A DNA stretch of 64,000 nucleotides from Favolaschia claudopus (GCA_037176885.1 JAWWNJ010000108.1:372001-436000); one strand, 5' to 3'. Positions 46,339 through 59,085 are shown, numbered from the stretch's first letter. Notes: generated from the letters alone by a model not told the origin. Translations and numbers: made by a program.

Positions 46339-48897
46339 CTTGGTTCCCCTACCGGCACCCCGCCGTCATCATCCTGCTTGCCATCTTCGAAACCATCGCG
46401 AGCTATGACATCACGTCATACTCTCAGTGCCGAGCTCGCTGCACCTCCCTCCATCTTCGACGCGCTGCCTGACGAGTGTTTTACGCTCTCAGATAGCCTC
46501 ATCTTTCGACTACTTGTACCCCTCGCATTTCGCAAACTTTGCACTTGGCAACTCACTCAAAGGACGTGACTCTGTGCGATCGTACTCTGGCAACATTCAA
46601 TATTTACACTACTTACTATCCTTGCTAATGGGCAGTAAGCTTTGTAATCTGCCCGTGGCTGTTAATAGACATTCCTTCATCTCCATTCTCGAGTGTGAAA
46701 TATGAAGATCTTCAACGAAACTAAGTTCAGTGCGAACCAGAATGAGTCCTTGTCTTGATTTCGAGATGATCGTAAGAAGTCAGAGGAGACAGCGCCAACG
46801 CACTCATAATAGCACCGGATTCATTGGTTTGAAGGGCAAATACGTTGGTGCTGCCATTATCAGCGGGATTGCCGCTTTGAAAGAGCAGGTAAAGGTAGAC
46901 TGACTCACTTCACTCAATAGATTGTGAATAAATCAATTTATTATCTGTTCAAATAGCTACTTTACACGGTACATACGTCGCAATTCGTCCTCCCGCGCCT
47001 CCACTGATTCCGTCGGCCCGACGAATCAGGCGTTCGCTCGCGCGTATGGGTTCGGAAGCGCCGAGACGAGGCGGGGCGGTGTTGCGAGGTTGTCGCGGCG
47101 TCAGGGTGACATCGAAGATGACGTGTACACAGCGGCGGCATCGACACCGTACCTAAAATGCTAAAACAAGGTGAGCGTGGATTGATTGTCTCGATTCGAA
47201 AACGGAAACCTACGAGTTTCGAGGCAGCGCAAACGCGTTTCGTCGGAGTCGGCGCTGTCCGAGGAGCGGAGTGGCGGAAATTGGGCGCCGCGGGCGTGGG
47301 TTCGGAGAGGCGGGGAGTTTGATTTGAAGAGTTTCGAGGGCGCTTAACGTCGACTATGTAGATTGTTTGTCAGATGGGGAAGCGCGCGGGGGGGCGGGTA
47401 CGCGGCGGTGTCGGCACGAAGACGGTCTTAGAGGGGCCGAAGATGGCGGCAGAGGTGAGGAGGGAGGGGAGTGCGGTGCCATTGACTGCATGCGAGCGGG
47501 TCGTTGTCGAGTGGCGGACTTTGAGGTAGGAAGCTGAGGGCGTGAGTTCGTTTTGAGGGCGGGATTGACGGGGAGAACGAGAGAGGATGTGGGTGGAATG
47601 GGGACTTGAAGGGAAAGGGCGGCGGGTGCGAGTGGATGACGTGGTGTCAAGAAGAGGGTCGGGATCGGAGCAAATGAAGCGGTGAGGTCGATGGAAGGGT
47701 GGAATTGATGGGCAGGACGTCTTCCCGAGTGTCGAAGGCCTTCTAGGTGACGTGGCGGAGCGCGTTGAAGTCAGAGTTGGGTGAGGTGAAGTTGGCGCAT
47801 GAACGAAAAACAAAAAGAGCAGTATATTTGTGTTTGTGGGTTTGTCTAGTGCGAAACAGAGAATTAGAGAATCAAAACGGGTTCTTGATGTCGTCCTGTA
47901 TAGCCAGAAGCTCGAGATCTGTGGCCGTTGGTGGGTAAGCCAGTGCGGAATCGGAGGCGGCAAAGGAGCGTGTTGAGGAGAGTGTTGTCGTGAGGTGTCA
48001 CAAGCTGTCACGCTAGCTCGGAATCATCGTGTTGCGAAGTTTGGATTATGGGGTCTCAATTGTAAAGGGGAACCTATGCTGGAAATTTTCAGGAGCACAG
48101 AAGAGTCTACAAAGAATACAAGAAAAATGTAACCAAGGATTTCTTCCCAATATTCACCGTATAGTGGGGTCAGAAAGTGGGTCTCCAAACCACAGATATA
48201 TATACACCAAGCTCGCTCTAACTCTGAAGGTATCAGCAGAGTAGAAGGAAGATTCTCATTAACAGAGTGAGTAGATACATGTGCACAGGAGCTGACCCCT
48301 CTCTACCAGCCGCAGCCGCTTCATCCATTGACCTCTCCATGACCGCCGCCCTCCATTCCCGCATCGTCTGACTCCAGACAAACGATAGCGAAGGTCCATC
48401 TGCTCAACACTGGAGATTCGCCGGGCGGCGTGTCCGCATTTGAAACAAGGTTGTGCATCGTGGGCAGACAACACTATGTCCTTAAATCAAGGATATGAGC
48501 TGCCAATGTATATATCAGTGGATTTCGCGATCAACAGGGGGAGACAAGGGAAGAAAAACCTAAAGACGTCCAATTGGATGAAGAAACAGTGTCAATGATA
48601 GTGAGCTCGAGCAAGTAGGCCGGTTCGGGACGATGATCAAGTTTCATTTGTAGACAAGTAGGTGTAAGGCAGTACCGGGAAATGGAGAGCAAGACAGGTG
48701 GCACCAGCAAGAATTCAAGAGTATTGAGGCAGTCACCACTGAGCGAGGGCGGCCACCGATGGGCGGCGGCAATTGCAAGGACAACGAAAAGCAGGCAAAT
48801 TCAAGGCAAATTGGACCGAGCAATACGCCAGCAAGGAATGGATTAGCGGCAGCGGAGACTGATGACGGCGGGGGAAGGTGGCAACATAGGCTCCGAA
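46339..48897. other. 2.5-kb segment between inverted repeat copies
   Basis: No family is recognisable. Coding-like plus-strand islands occur: IGLKGKYVGAAIISGIAALK near 46830-46900, GPTNQAFARAYGFGSAETRR then SRRQGDIEDDVYTAAASTPY near 47010-47160, and GNWAPRAWVRRGGEFDLKSF near 47270-47345. A further frame near 47370-47530 contains GGVGTKTVLEGPKMAAEVRR. They may be exons of one unknown or decaying gene. A 213-codon minus-strand frame over the same bases is Pro/Ser/Thr/Arg-rich and probably a shadow. Confidence 0.35.
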
Positions 48898-49072
48898 ATA
48901 CTGTGGTAGGAAGAGTCCGACGGCAGCGACAGCGGCGGCGACCAACAATGGCGGCGACGACGACGGTGGGGAAGAGGCGGGGGTGACATGATGTGACAAT
49001 CTGTGACATCAGATGGACAATGCCGGTGGCCAACAATGAAATTTCAACCGCGGCCCTCCCGCCGACCATAAT
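48898..49072 (-). repeat. Dispersed repeat, copy 2, inner part
   Basis: This is the reverse complement of 46152-46338 at well over 90 percent similarity apart from GCC-run length. It includes the word GTGACATGATGTGAC (48983-48997). It is separated from its own outer flank (50109-50146) by the TGCA-array element. Confidence 0.8.
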
Positions 49073-50112
49073 ACAATGCAATTCAATGACATCAACCTTT
49101 TCGATGCAAATCACTGCAATTTGATGCAATGCAATGCAAATGAGTGCAGTTCAGTGAAAGAGCCAATGCAATTTGCTGCAATCTAGTGCGCTACGCTTCC
49201 GGCAAACTTCACTGAATTGCATCAATTTTTATCGTCTAGAAAGTGCATAAGATTGCATCGGACTCCCCATCGGCAGACTCGGCGCGGCATGACATTGATG
49301 TTCCGCCTGATCTTCCCCAATCGGGGTATTCTTTACTTTCAGAAAGGGATTTCCGTGAGGTCCACACAAATCCCCTGGAAAATCTATTCAGAGTCATAAG
49401 TCTTAAAGAGCCTATACAAAAATGTAGCGCTTGCCTGTGTTCACACCAGAGAGTGGTTCAACGAAGTTTTTGGCTTCTCGGATATTGTTTGAACTTGAAC
49501 TAAGTACTCAAGGCGGACTTTCTGTATATTGAATACAGGGGGCCAGTTTTTTTTTCATAATTCGAGTCCTCTAAGCATAGTTCAATCGCAAATTATTCAG
49601 TACTCACATCTCAAAGTAAGTTCTGCTTACTCAATTTCAACTTGTTGTGATAGCTTGCTGCAATTCCTCAGTTAGAGGGTTCAAATGTTCTAGGCATAGA
49701 GGTAGCACTACTGAACATCAATGGTCCCAGGTTTGTGGGCACTAAATAGCATTGCTTTGCAGTTGCTGGCAGGGATTGACCGAGAGGAACATAAGTCTAG
49801 TTCGGCCATTTCGGCCATCTCCAATACCATCAGCTCCCACGACACGGATCACGATCTAATAGAGCTCAACGCAAAGCAACTGCAAAGCAATGCTATTTAG
49901 TGCCCACAAATGGTAGGGTAAACCAGAACATTGCACTACATTCATCTGCATTCAAGCACGAAAATGCTATAAACATCCATTTGCATCGAGTTTCACATCG
50001 CCTTACATTGATCTGCATCAAGTTGCATCGGCTTGCATCGAACTGCATCAGAATGCACTAAGACGCACTCGATTTCATCAGGAAAAATCAATGACATTGA
50101 ATGACATCGTAT
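49071..50112. mobile_element. About 1.04-kb TIR element with TGCA arrays
   Basis: The ends are inverted repeats: left ATACAATGCAATTCAATGAC, right (reverse complement) ATACGATGTCATTCAATGTC. Inside each end lies an array of TGCA-based words spaced 10 bp apart (about 49103-49195 and 50018-50088). The element splits one copy of a dispersed repeat whose other copy at 46117-46338 is uninterrupted. Comparing the two fixes the boundaries to within a few bases and leaves at most 2-3 bp of target duplication. No transposase frame is seen, so it is non-autonomous. A fold-back structure (49732-49910) is nested in it. Confidence 0.75.
49732..49910. repeat. Perfect 36-bp inverted repeat (nested fold-back)
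   Basis: The left arm (49732-49767) begins TTTGTGGGCACTAAATAGCA. The right arm (49875-49910) is its exact reverse complement, ending TGCTATTTAGTGCCCACAAA. The spacer is 107 bp. Perfect arm identity suggests a recent insertion or a conserved structural role. I see no clear target duplication. Confidence 0.85.
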
Positions 50113-50146
50113 TTTTGTCCGATAAAAGCTGTCATATATATGTGAG
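50109..50146 (-). repeat. Dispersed repeat, copy 2, outer flank
   Basis: The reverse complement (CTCACATATATATGACAGCT and onward to GGACAAAAATAC) matches 46117-46151. The differences are mostly transitions and short gaps. It is the outer half of the interrupted repeat copy. Confidence 0.65.
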
Positions 50147-50585
50147 CCGGTCGTTGGTCACGGCCAATACAGGTTTTCACTTCTGAAGTTCGAAGGTTTT
50201 GGACAAATTTGGACGAGTTGTGGATCGGAAGTTGATCGGAACGATTCACAAGATCCGCGAGTATTGATGACAACTGTTGTGGGAGATCGCTGGACTGCGA
50301 CGATCTTGAACACTTCTTGAACCTCAAGAGTCAACAGCATCGCGTTGAATTTTCATGTGTCCTCTCCAGCGTGTACTTCTAAGACCTAGGTGCCTTTCTA
50401 CGACCGACGCTAGACTTGATATCCATCGCGACTTTGGAATTGCGCAGGGGCTGCGGCAGCGGCTGCGCAGCCTCGACTTGAATCCGCAGCTCCCCCCCGC
50501 AGCCCAATATATGTGCTGTCGAAGTCAAACCTGAACACACTTCGAGTCTACTTTGAACCCACCAGAGCCTCAGGGACTCCTCAAC
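50147..50585. other. Intergenic, upstream of the DUF7330-like gene
   Basis: No gene supported. It includes the CAG/GCGG-rich GGGGCTGCGGCAGCGGCTGC near 50448-50467. Presumed promoter of the next gene. Confidence 0.4.
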
Positions 50586-51468
50586 ATGATTCTCGGCGAA
50601 GAAACCTCCAAACCCGGGCCTTCAAAGTCTGAGCAAGCCGCCGCGTCCGCAATGGTAGTAAGTATTCGGCCTCGATGTGGGGTTGCGCTCTAATTCTAGC
50701 CACTTTTTCACAGGGAGAAGGTGTTCCTCCTCCTGCGTACGAACCACCCCATTCTCTTGCGCCTCCCGGCATCCCATCTTCCAACTTCATCTCGATCAAT
50801 CGTCGTTTGAGCGAGTCGAAAGGCGTCTATGTGCTCGACCCCACACTCCGCCTCCCACAGTCCATAGTACGGCCTCGTTACAGCAAGGCGCACCTCAGCA
50901 TCTCAGCTGTTCTAGGGTTCGTCACTCTACAACTACGTATTCATTCAACCATCCCTAACTTGAAAGCCACTCTAAAGCGAAGCATTTGCCGAAGTTTACA
51001 TTGTCAACTCCGAGTCGATGCCGCGCGGCAGCAGGACGCGTATTGAGGTGTCCAGCGCTGTCGGCTCGACGAAGCTCGTACTCGTAAGTCTTTCCATCCA
51101 TTCAAGTTCTCCGTGTCTAGCCATGCATGATGTTCACATTATTTCTGGTTCATCGTATCCAGCACGCACCTGACCGCCGGGCGCCCATGTCCGTGAGCGT
51201 CAGCGCCCATCTCGGCGAATCCACGCTTCTCCTCCCGCGCTCATTTCGTGGGCCCATACGCTTGTCTACCACCCTCGGGGAAAACACCCTTTCCCCTGCA
51301 TTACGAGCAGCGACAGTTCCAGTTGGTAATCGCCTGTTCGTTGGAACGTGGAATGACAATGAGCTAAACTCGAAAGAGTGGACTGGGGATGAGGCGACGG
51401 TTGTTTCTACGTTAGGATCTGTTTATGTCGCGTATGATGACGAGGTCGAAAAGCGAGACAAGTGTTAG
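50586..51468 (+). CDS. DUF7330-like protein
   Basis: An Agaricomycete family of unknown function that I place with DUF7330 by its pattern; the label is from memory. The start gives MILGEETSKPGPSKSEQAAA. After an intron come EGVPPPAYEPPHSLAPPGIP (a proline-rich PPxY stretch) and NFISINRRLSESKGVYVLDP, then TLRLPQSIV. Further exons carry AEVYIVNSESMPRGSRTRIE with VSSAVGSTKLVL. The domain core is MSVSVSAHLGESTLLLPRSF, RGPIRLSTTLGENTLSPALR, VGNRLFVGTWNDNELNSKEW and ATVVSTLGSVYVAYDDEV. Recurring LGE-S/N-TL and LGS-VY units suggest stacked beta strands, as in adhesin-like repeat folds. No signal peptide or membrane helix. It ends at TAG 51466-51468. Confidence 0.72.
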
Positions 51469-51713
51469 TGTATATGCATTATGTAGTTTTGATCTCTTTC
51501 TGTAGCTTGTACGCTGTATTCGCACCTACTATTTCACTTTATACCCACAATGATCTGGAGGAGGCCGGAGGCCTCATTAACACTCTTTGAAAGTTGGGCA
51601 TTAATATTCATTAGATATCTACGGCTCTTGAGTCGTACATGGTCGTCGATCCATGCGTATTATCTTCCAACCAATGTCTAGAAGCCAGACGGACGAGATC
51701 TAGGATTCCCCAC

Positions 51714-54457
51714 TCACGCCAGATCCCCTTTCTCTGCCTTTTTGTCTTCCTCTGATTGTAACTTCTCATCTTTGGTGTCAGGGTCGCGGATGTCCGACTT
51801 AGGGCCCTTGTAGTGTCTGTGCGCGTCAAGGAAGTACCACAACCTACGAAGACGAAGCACCGGCCAGTCAAAATCAGAAGATAGCATAAACACGACGGGA
51901 AGACGTACAGGGAGAGGAACATCACGCCGACAGTGATGACCTGGATTAATTATTTCGTCAGTCAAGAGCTGGAATACTCGCAAGCGGTACACGCACCGAA
52001 GCGTAGTTCATGTTGAGCCTGTCTACGGGCTTGACGGTGGGGAAGGAGAAGATGACACAGACGAACAGAGTCCAGACGATGCAGACGACATTAGCCGTCC
52101 AGCCGAGCAGTCCGGGGCCCATGTAAAACGGCCCACTGAGAGGCGGCGCAGAATAATTCACGGAATATGCAAGAGGCCAGACAAAGGACATACGGCTTAA
52201 ACATAACCTCAGGATGATTCTGGTACACTCGACGAAGGAAGATCGGGATGATATAACTGAGGTCGAGCGCGATGGCCGTGAGCGAGAAAATCGCGTTCGC
52301 AGCGACAGGAGAAGCGAGGTCGAGCAAACCTGGAAGAATGCTCAAGAAAGTGGACAACCATATAGCGCGCAGTGGGGTGTGCGTCCAGCGAGAGTTGTAT
52401 CCAAAGAAACCTCGATCGGGGAGGCCACTGCGACAGTACTCAAAACATCATAGATCGAACCAGGTTATGGGGCTTACTGGTCGCGGCTGAAGGCAAATAT
52501 GGTCCGCGAGACAGCCTGAAGAGCAGTCTGGACGACGAAGAATGCCGTCAGGCAGACGAAGGTCTGGATGGGTTAGGTCAGATCGTGCCGAAAGAGGCTG
52601 ATGGTCACTCATTACCCAGAGGATGAGTGCGCCTGTTTTACCCATCCGCATGGTCATAATTTGGAGGACGGCGGAGCCCGAGGGACCTGGAAGCAATGCA
52701 CTGGAATAAGAATGAGCATCCATCTTATCATAACTGAATGGTACTCACAGATCGCCGGAGCAGAGCACTAGTACGATATTGAAGAGCCAGCCAATGAGCC
52801 CTGTTCCGAGAACTAGAGAACAACAGTCAGAAGCAGCGAATGTGTGAATAACCGGAACGAACCAGCAATGAAGATAGCAGCTGGGGCTGTGGCGATTGTT
52901 AGACCGAGACAGACATCAACAACAGTCACGACAAACCTGCATAGGCTGCGCGCCTTACCTCCTCACTGGATATTTACACTTGAGCGGCGGAACATGGATG
53001 GAGAGCCGGGGACCTACGAGATATGAGCAGTGGCGTCGTAGTCCTTGAATAGGGGGGTCAGACGTAAGGACCACAAGCACTGCATCAACTCACCGTCATC
53101 TGCAAATAGTTAGCGGACTAGTCTCAATGAAATTCATGATAATCTCACCGTCCATTGCACCGAGAGTAGACCGAAGAGGAAGGACAGTCCATTGTTCCAC
53201 CCACCAGTCCCGTTGACGAGGCCAGCTTTGCCGAATACGTACGAAGCAGGGTGCATCTCCGAGCGGGGCGTCGTCGCGAGCAGCGTGATGATGATGACTG
53301 GTGGAACAGATATGAGATCAGCGGGCAAAGATTCCAGATAACGGACGCACGGGCAGTTGCACCCAGATTGATAAACACAAAGTACTGCGTGAATCGTGCG
53401 AGGTGCCGTGTTCCAACGGAATTCTAGATAGGATGAGCCAAGATGGAGGACGATGGCGGTGGGAGACGCACAAGAATGCCATGCAGAATAAGTAAGCCTG
53501 CGAAGAGGCCCACAACTTTTCCCTACAAGCGGCGGTCGATCACAAAAAATTTGGAGATAATGATAAAAACACGTACGGACGTGACATTGAAGTCTCCATC
53601 CTGGTAAGAGTCCAGTCAGATTTGAGTCAGGTCCTGGAATGCTAAGAAAGGTGCCTTACCCGGCCAATCACAGCTGTACAGAAGATGAGGAAATCCAGTC
53701 ATGCGTGAACAGCGACAAGGCACGGACCTGCAGCTAATATCATGCCCGACAGACCGAACTCAGTGGAGCTTACACCAGCAATTTGCCCTGTGTGCACTGT
53801 CAATACACCGCCGCGCCGTAGATTTCCCAGACCGCACCGAGAATATTGAGCCATCCAACCACCCAGCCAACCTGACAGACAGCATGAATGTTTTCCAGAT
53901 CACAGAAACACAAAACATACAATGGCGCGGTATTTTTTGGGGGTCAGTTGCGCGGATGCAGTGTATCTGACATGAATTAGGTGAACCCCAAACGATACAG
54001 GCGGCGACTCGAGACCTACAGTCCACCACAAGTCGGAAATGCGCTGGTTTTGCGTCAGTCGCGTAATGAGTGAACAAGGATCAACTAATACCTGACAATC
54101 TCTGCAATCGACGATCCAAGGGTAAAACACATGGTTGCGCCGAGAATCCATGCCCTGATATAAGTTCTAGCGAGTTGACAGCGTTCTCCGGAGCCGGGGC
54201 GTACCAGACAACAGTGGAAGGACCTCCGAGCGTGAGCGGGGTATTGAACGTCGTAGCAATGCTAGAGCACAGTCCCATTATACTGAAAGCGAAGCTGATC
54301 TACGAAGCGACCGATTCTTCAGCGCCATTGAGTAAATCTCGAGCGGCACGAGACGTACCGTTGCTAGATTGGAGAACTCTCGCTTGAACGAGGGGACGTA
54401 TCCCAAGGCGAGAAGGTCCTTGTCATCGTCGTCGACGGAGGAGTGGAGGCTGGCCAT
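51714..54457 (-). CDS. APC amino-acid permease (GABA/choline-type)
   Basis: A multi-spanning amino-acid/polyamine/organocation permease of the ACT branch that includes fungal GABA and choline carriers. The ATG at 54457 gives MASLHSSVDDDDKDLLALGY then VPSFKREFSNLAT, the usual cytosolic leader. Next is ISFAFSIMGLCSSIATTFNT with PLTLGGPSTVVW (helix 1, substrate region). Later helices include LWLSTFLSILPGL-like text, VAANAIFSLTAIALDLSYII with PIFLRRVYQ, and GPFYMGPGLLGWTANVVCIV. WTLFVCVIFSFPTVKPVDRL and VGVMFLSLLWYFLDAHRHYK follow. The tail is charged (KDEKLQSEEDKKAEKGDLA). Many short introns; I did not resolve every exon in 52.4-54.1 kb. An SSADH gene is present at 18-20 kb, but a shared GABA role is only speculation. 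Confidence 0.83.
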
Positions 54458-57400
54458 AGTCAAGAACAGGTATTAGGCGCCGTGGATTGGCCGTGGAGGA
54501 CGGGAACAAGGGGCCTGCGCATCAAGTACGCAATAAGAATATTTTTTGGGCACCGCATGGCGGGAACAGCGGCAAGGGCGATTGCTGATCGTACATCAAA
54601 CCCTTTATCTCTGCGACAACCATCGTCGTTCCGACTTGAAGTCATCTTTAGCTCAACTCTACTGTGAGATGGTGGCTGCCATCTTCCCTGAAATACGTTG
54701 GAGTGAAAAAAGCGTTTGGATTGACTTTACTTGCCGGTCTCTGGTTCTCGGCTTCAGAGGGAAAGAAAAATCTCGCGCTCGCCGACCGTGATCGAACCAG
54801 CCTTGGGCCCTTGGCGTCACAAGTTACACCCTCGCCCAAGACCTCGCCTGCTGGGCAGGCAAAACCCGGATCACATGGAGGGGACTCGCGGAAGTCGCCA
54901 TACGCAAGCTCTGAGGCCGCCAGAGGTCACCATAGGTCGTCTGGGTGAAGTAGCGTTTGAGCCAGAATCAAGCCGGGTGGATCAAGGGTGGATACAGATT
55001 CGAGGGCAAGGTCACGGTAGAGCAAGATGGGACCAGACAAGGCGCGTTAACGTTGACCACATATCAATGGCTGTGTAGGCAATGGCCGGCGGCGTGCATG
55101 GCACAACTTGGATGCGAATTCGGTTTTCAACATCATTTGAGACCTTTGTGTCCTCGACCTCATCTTATCAACATTGGAGCTGAAGCTGCTAACCGGCCTG
55201 CTCAAATTTACTTGTCGAGATTTTTCATGAACCACCGCGACGAGCGTCAATAGTCTCAATTTCTTTTGTTTTTTATTTTGGCGGAACTCTGCCACTCGTT
55301 GAATCGCCTCCTCCGCAAATCTCCGCAAGCCAGATTTTTCATCTGCAACCTACGCGCAGAGGACTCTCAATGGTGAGTGACCTCGTCATTCTCTGAGTCC
55401 TTGTTTAATTCCACGTTTACTGGGGGTAGACTTAAAATTGGTACCTGGGTACTAAGCATACAATTATGCGAAAAAGTACTGGATCGTCCAAACCTTTTTT
55501 CAGTCAGAGATATCGGCACAATCAACGTATCACAAATTTTCTACGTGGGTGGCTAATAATATCACGATCCAAAATGGAATTACAAGAATGGTCGATATGA
55601 AACCCGCTTCGGTTGCGCCTCTGGCTTGGCTGGACTTCGTGGTCGAAAGTTCATGCCAAGCCTTTCTCCGAGGCTCGAAATTCCACCTCGAAATTTTCAT
55701 TAGCGCTTCCTTTGGTCCGTCCGTACGGCCGAATCTGGCGGACTTGTACCTTGAGCTTCGACTTCTCGCAATGAATCTTCCCGGCTACTTCCCGCCTTCC
55801 CGCACGCCGCAAGCTTGACTGCAGTTCATTTCCGGCTCTCTCGCATCTGCTTGGCGGCCATTTGCACCTTCGCGCCAGACTGAAAGAGGCCCGCTGCAAG
55901 CCGTATCTTGCCCTGGTGTTGCCAACTGTCTTTCCCACTTTGCATCTGCGTTCACTTTAACGTGGGCTTCGTCTCGGTTTATCGTCAACGCGGAGAGGGC
56001 CTGCCGAAAATCTCAAACGCCGAGATTCCAAACTACCAATTTCCCAAAATGGCTATTTCGAAACGCTCGCCGCGATAGTTGATGGCTCATCAATGACCCT
56101 GCACCAGTATCTGCATCGGTGGCTCGGAGCCCAGTTGCCCGCTGTCTTCTTCTCGTGGCTTGGCATAGGTTAAGGCTTACTCGCTGGCTACTTTGTATAG
56201 GGCCGCCTTTTCATCGAACACCTTGCACTCCGAGTCGCAATGCCAAGCATCTTCTTCTACTGGTCTGGACTGCGCCAAGTCGACTGCAGGCCGATATAGC
56301 GCGTACTCTTCCTGCTTTCTGCTGTCGATCTTGCCAGGAGCCCTTCCTCATGAGTTCTAGCTTCGGGGAACGCCTCCTGTCAGAATTTTGGCCCTTGGGC
56401 TTCGCGCTGCTTCGCTATGCGGCTGCCCTTCCTCCGAACTCTACGCATTCCCAATCGATTATCGCTTCACTTGCTTCACTTACTTCCTGATTCCACGAGA
56501 GTTGTCCGCGTGACCTTTGCATCACCGTTCTAAATTCGATTCAACGCCCGATGCCAGAAAAGGAAATATTCCCCAAACACATGTCTTTGCGAACCTCCTA
56601 CGCGACGGTTAGTGTCAAACCGAAACATATGACAGTCTTCAACGGCTCGGATCCAGTCGTCAAACTTTCTCTTCCCAATTGCCAATTTTCCCCCGAATAG
56701 ATGGAAAAAACAAACTTCACCCGCTTGACAACTCCTGACAACACCTGAAATTTGGTCAAACATTTCGGAACTCGTCGCTATTTTGCCACGAGGAGGCTCG
56801 TCAGTGTGACCTCCGGTGCCTGATCGATATCGATGACGTTCCGAAATATTTATTTTGCAAATTCGCGACGATCCGGCGAAGGTCGAAGAATGCTTCCGTT
56901 CCGACGTTCACGTGAGTGTTGAACTTTTGTGTTGAAACTTCTCGACAGCCATTCTTTCAGCTTTTGATCCAGAAGCTCAGGGTCGCTATTAATGTCGCCA
57001 AATCGAGGGTCTACAGTGGTGATGGACACGGTGACACCCTGAGACTCATCTCGAGCTCGCATCAATTCGGAGGTGACTTTCTCTATCTTTTCAGAACTTT
57101 ATCTGACTTCGACTGTGACGCACATATTGTTGTTCCAAGCTTCTCTGTGACTCTGACGCCAGTGGCGCCGCTCAGCGCCGTTCCTCCCAGGATCCCTCAT
57201 CAATATCGAATGTTCGAATTGACCAACAATTCCTCCACGACTGTCTGAGGTGCAACATCGTTATCTGCTGTTCCCCTAGTACGCCGCGCTTACTGGCCGG
57301 GTTATCGTGCAACCAGAAACTCTCAAGGATGTCGCCTGAGAGCACTATGATGTCAGCGGTGCACATTGGCTCTACTTCCCGTGTCGTCAATGATAGATGT

Positions 57401-59085
57401 GGTTGGACCCACCTCATTCTGCGCTGCTGCACCATTCGTATCTCCGATTTCATTATACTTGACAGCATGAAAACTTTTCTGTGCCAGTGGACTGTTCTTG
57501 ATGACACTCCTCAAAGTCTGCTAGTGTGTCACTAGTGCTAGCTCATTGTATACAACGTTTGCGTTGATATTTCGCCTCAGGCTCGGAGCTGCAATTTAGT
57601 CTGTGGAGCTAGCAGGCTGCCAGGGGAGGGCACTTATTGCCCACATATCCGCCACTGCTTATCTCTGGCTAGGGAAGAATCATCTGGAGAGTTTTGCCAT
57701 TGGTTTCTCGGTGAATGCATTTACCTCCGAGTTTCCAACTCCGACTTGGCTTCGCCACTCCCACTGTGCCGCCACTGACGTCCACGAGCCACAGGGAAAA
57801 ACCTCCGTACGCAATCGCAACTATGAGACATTGGCTGGTTCTCTTGTTTCTTGCGAACACTACGCACTGATTCATCTTGTTCCCACCTCCAATTCTTCAA
57901 ATTATGGCCATGAGAGATTGGTCCCACCGCCAAGACTAGACCAGAAGGTTTCCCGCTTCCCAAGCAATATAATTGGACGAGGTATCTACTTTATATATCC
58001 GCTCATTTCTAGGCTCCAACACAGTCGTAACACCCACGTTTCAGAAACTGAAAATTTCTCGACATTGAATATTGAATCAGTTGCAATAACCGGTCAGTAG
58101 GCGTCCTGAACGACCTCAAGATGACCGTATCGTACTCGGCATCCCCTGGTCACCGAGCCAGCCCCGATCCACCGACACAAACGTATCCCGATTCTCACGG
58201 TTCAAGCTTGTTGACTCGTTGATCTCGGAATCGGCGAAATTCGGTTCGAAACGTGGATTAGTACTCTTCCCGCCAGCTCACTCTCTCTCTCTCGCTAAAA
58301 TCACACCGGGCAATTCATTCAACACATAATCCGAGCTCCAACCCGTCGCTCCTCCGAGTCGTCCCCGAGTCTCACCCTGCCCGAGAGTATTATGGTTAAA
58401 CCCCCGGCACGGTGAGAGCTACACAGACACCAGTGGAAGGGGATTCGGAGATTATTCAAAAGCTCAATATGTGGCCATGACTGTATGAGATTATTGAACG
58501 TTCGAACCAAGCGCTGGCACGCCTAGATGCAACGTTTGTGATACTCCCGAAATTTGTAGATACTTACACATCCCGCTTGCTTACCGCGCCTACGCCTACC
58601 AACCGGGATGCGGCATGCCATACTTCACTTCAGTCCCAACACGAGAATGCGAAAAAGAAATCAACCGTCGGGCTGCCGTGTAACCTTCCAGCTTCCCGTA
58701 CTTTCCCGTATGTATTCACAAACTCCACTTCAACAGTTCAACGAACGATAATCATTCATAAAAGGCAATCTTACCAGGCAGAAGCCACCCTCGAATCAAA
58801 GTCGTACCACAAGATACGCATAGCTTTTTCGCTATTCGTGAATCTCCGGTGAGGCACACCACTGGCACACCCACGTATCGACGTCCGGGATACATGGGCA
58901 CCGGAGATTAAATGACACTGACAGAAGTAAGTAACCTTCGGCGTGTGCCGCGGGATGGGTTGCATTTGGTTCAGGACTCTAAACGAGTCAACCTTTGCCT
59001 CAGCTCGTGTGATCAAACAAGGAACTTGCGAGAAAATGAAAACTTGCTCATCATTCGTCCCAAGACTCGCAATTTCGCGTTCGTG
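54458..59085. other. Gene-poor stretch
   Basis: No open frame over 165 codons and none with family resemblance, on either strand. The longest plus-strand frames (for example 56119-56490 and 57603-58100) show biased composition but no domain. It is probably repeat-derived or decayed sequence; I saw no long inverted or direct repeat by eye. Confidence 0.45.

Noticed and set aside
47370..48011. 213-codon Pro/Ser/Thr/Arg-rich minus-strand frame
   Set aside because: Compositional bias without any motif; the opposite strand has equally plausible coding islands.
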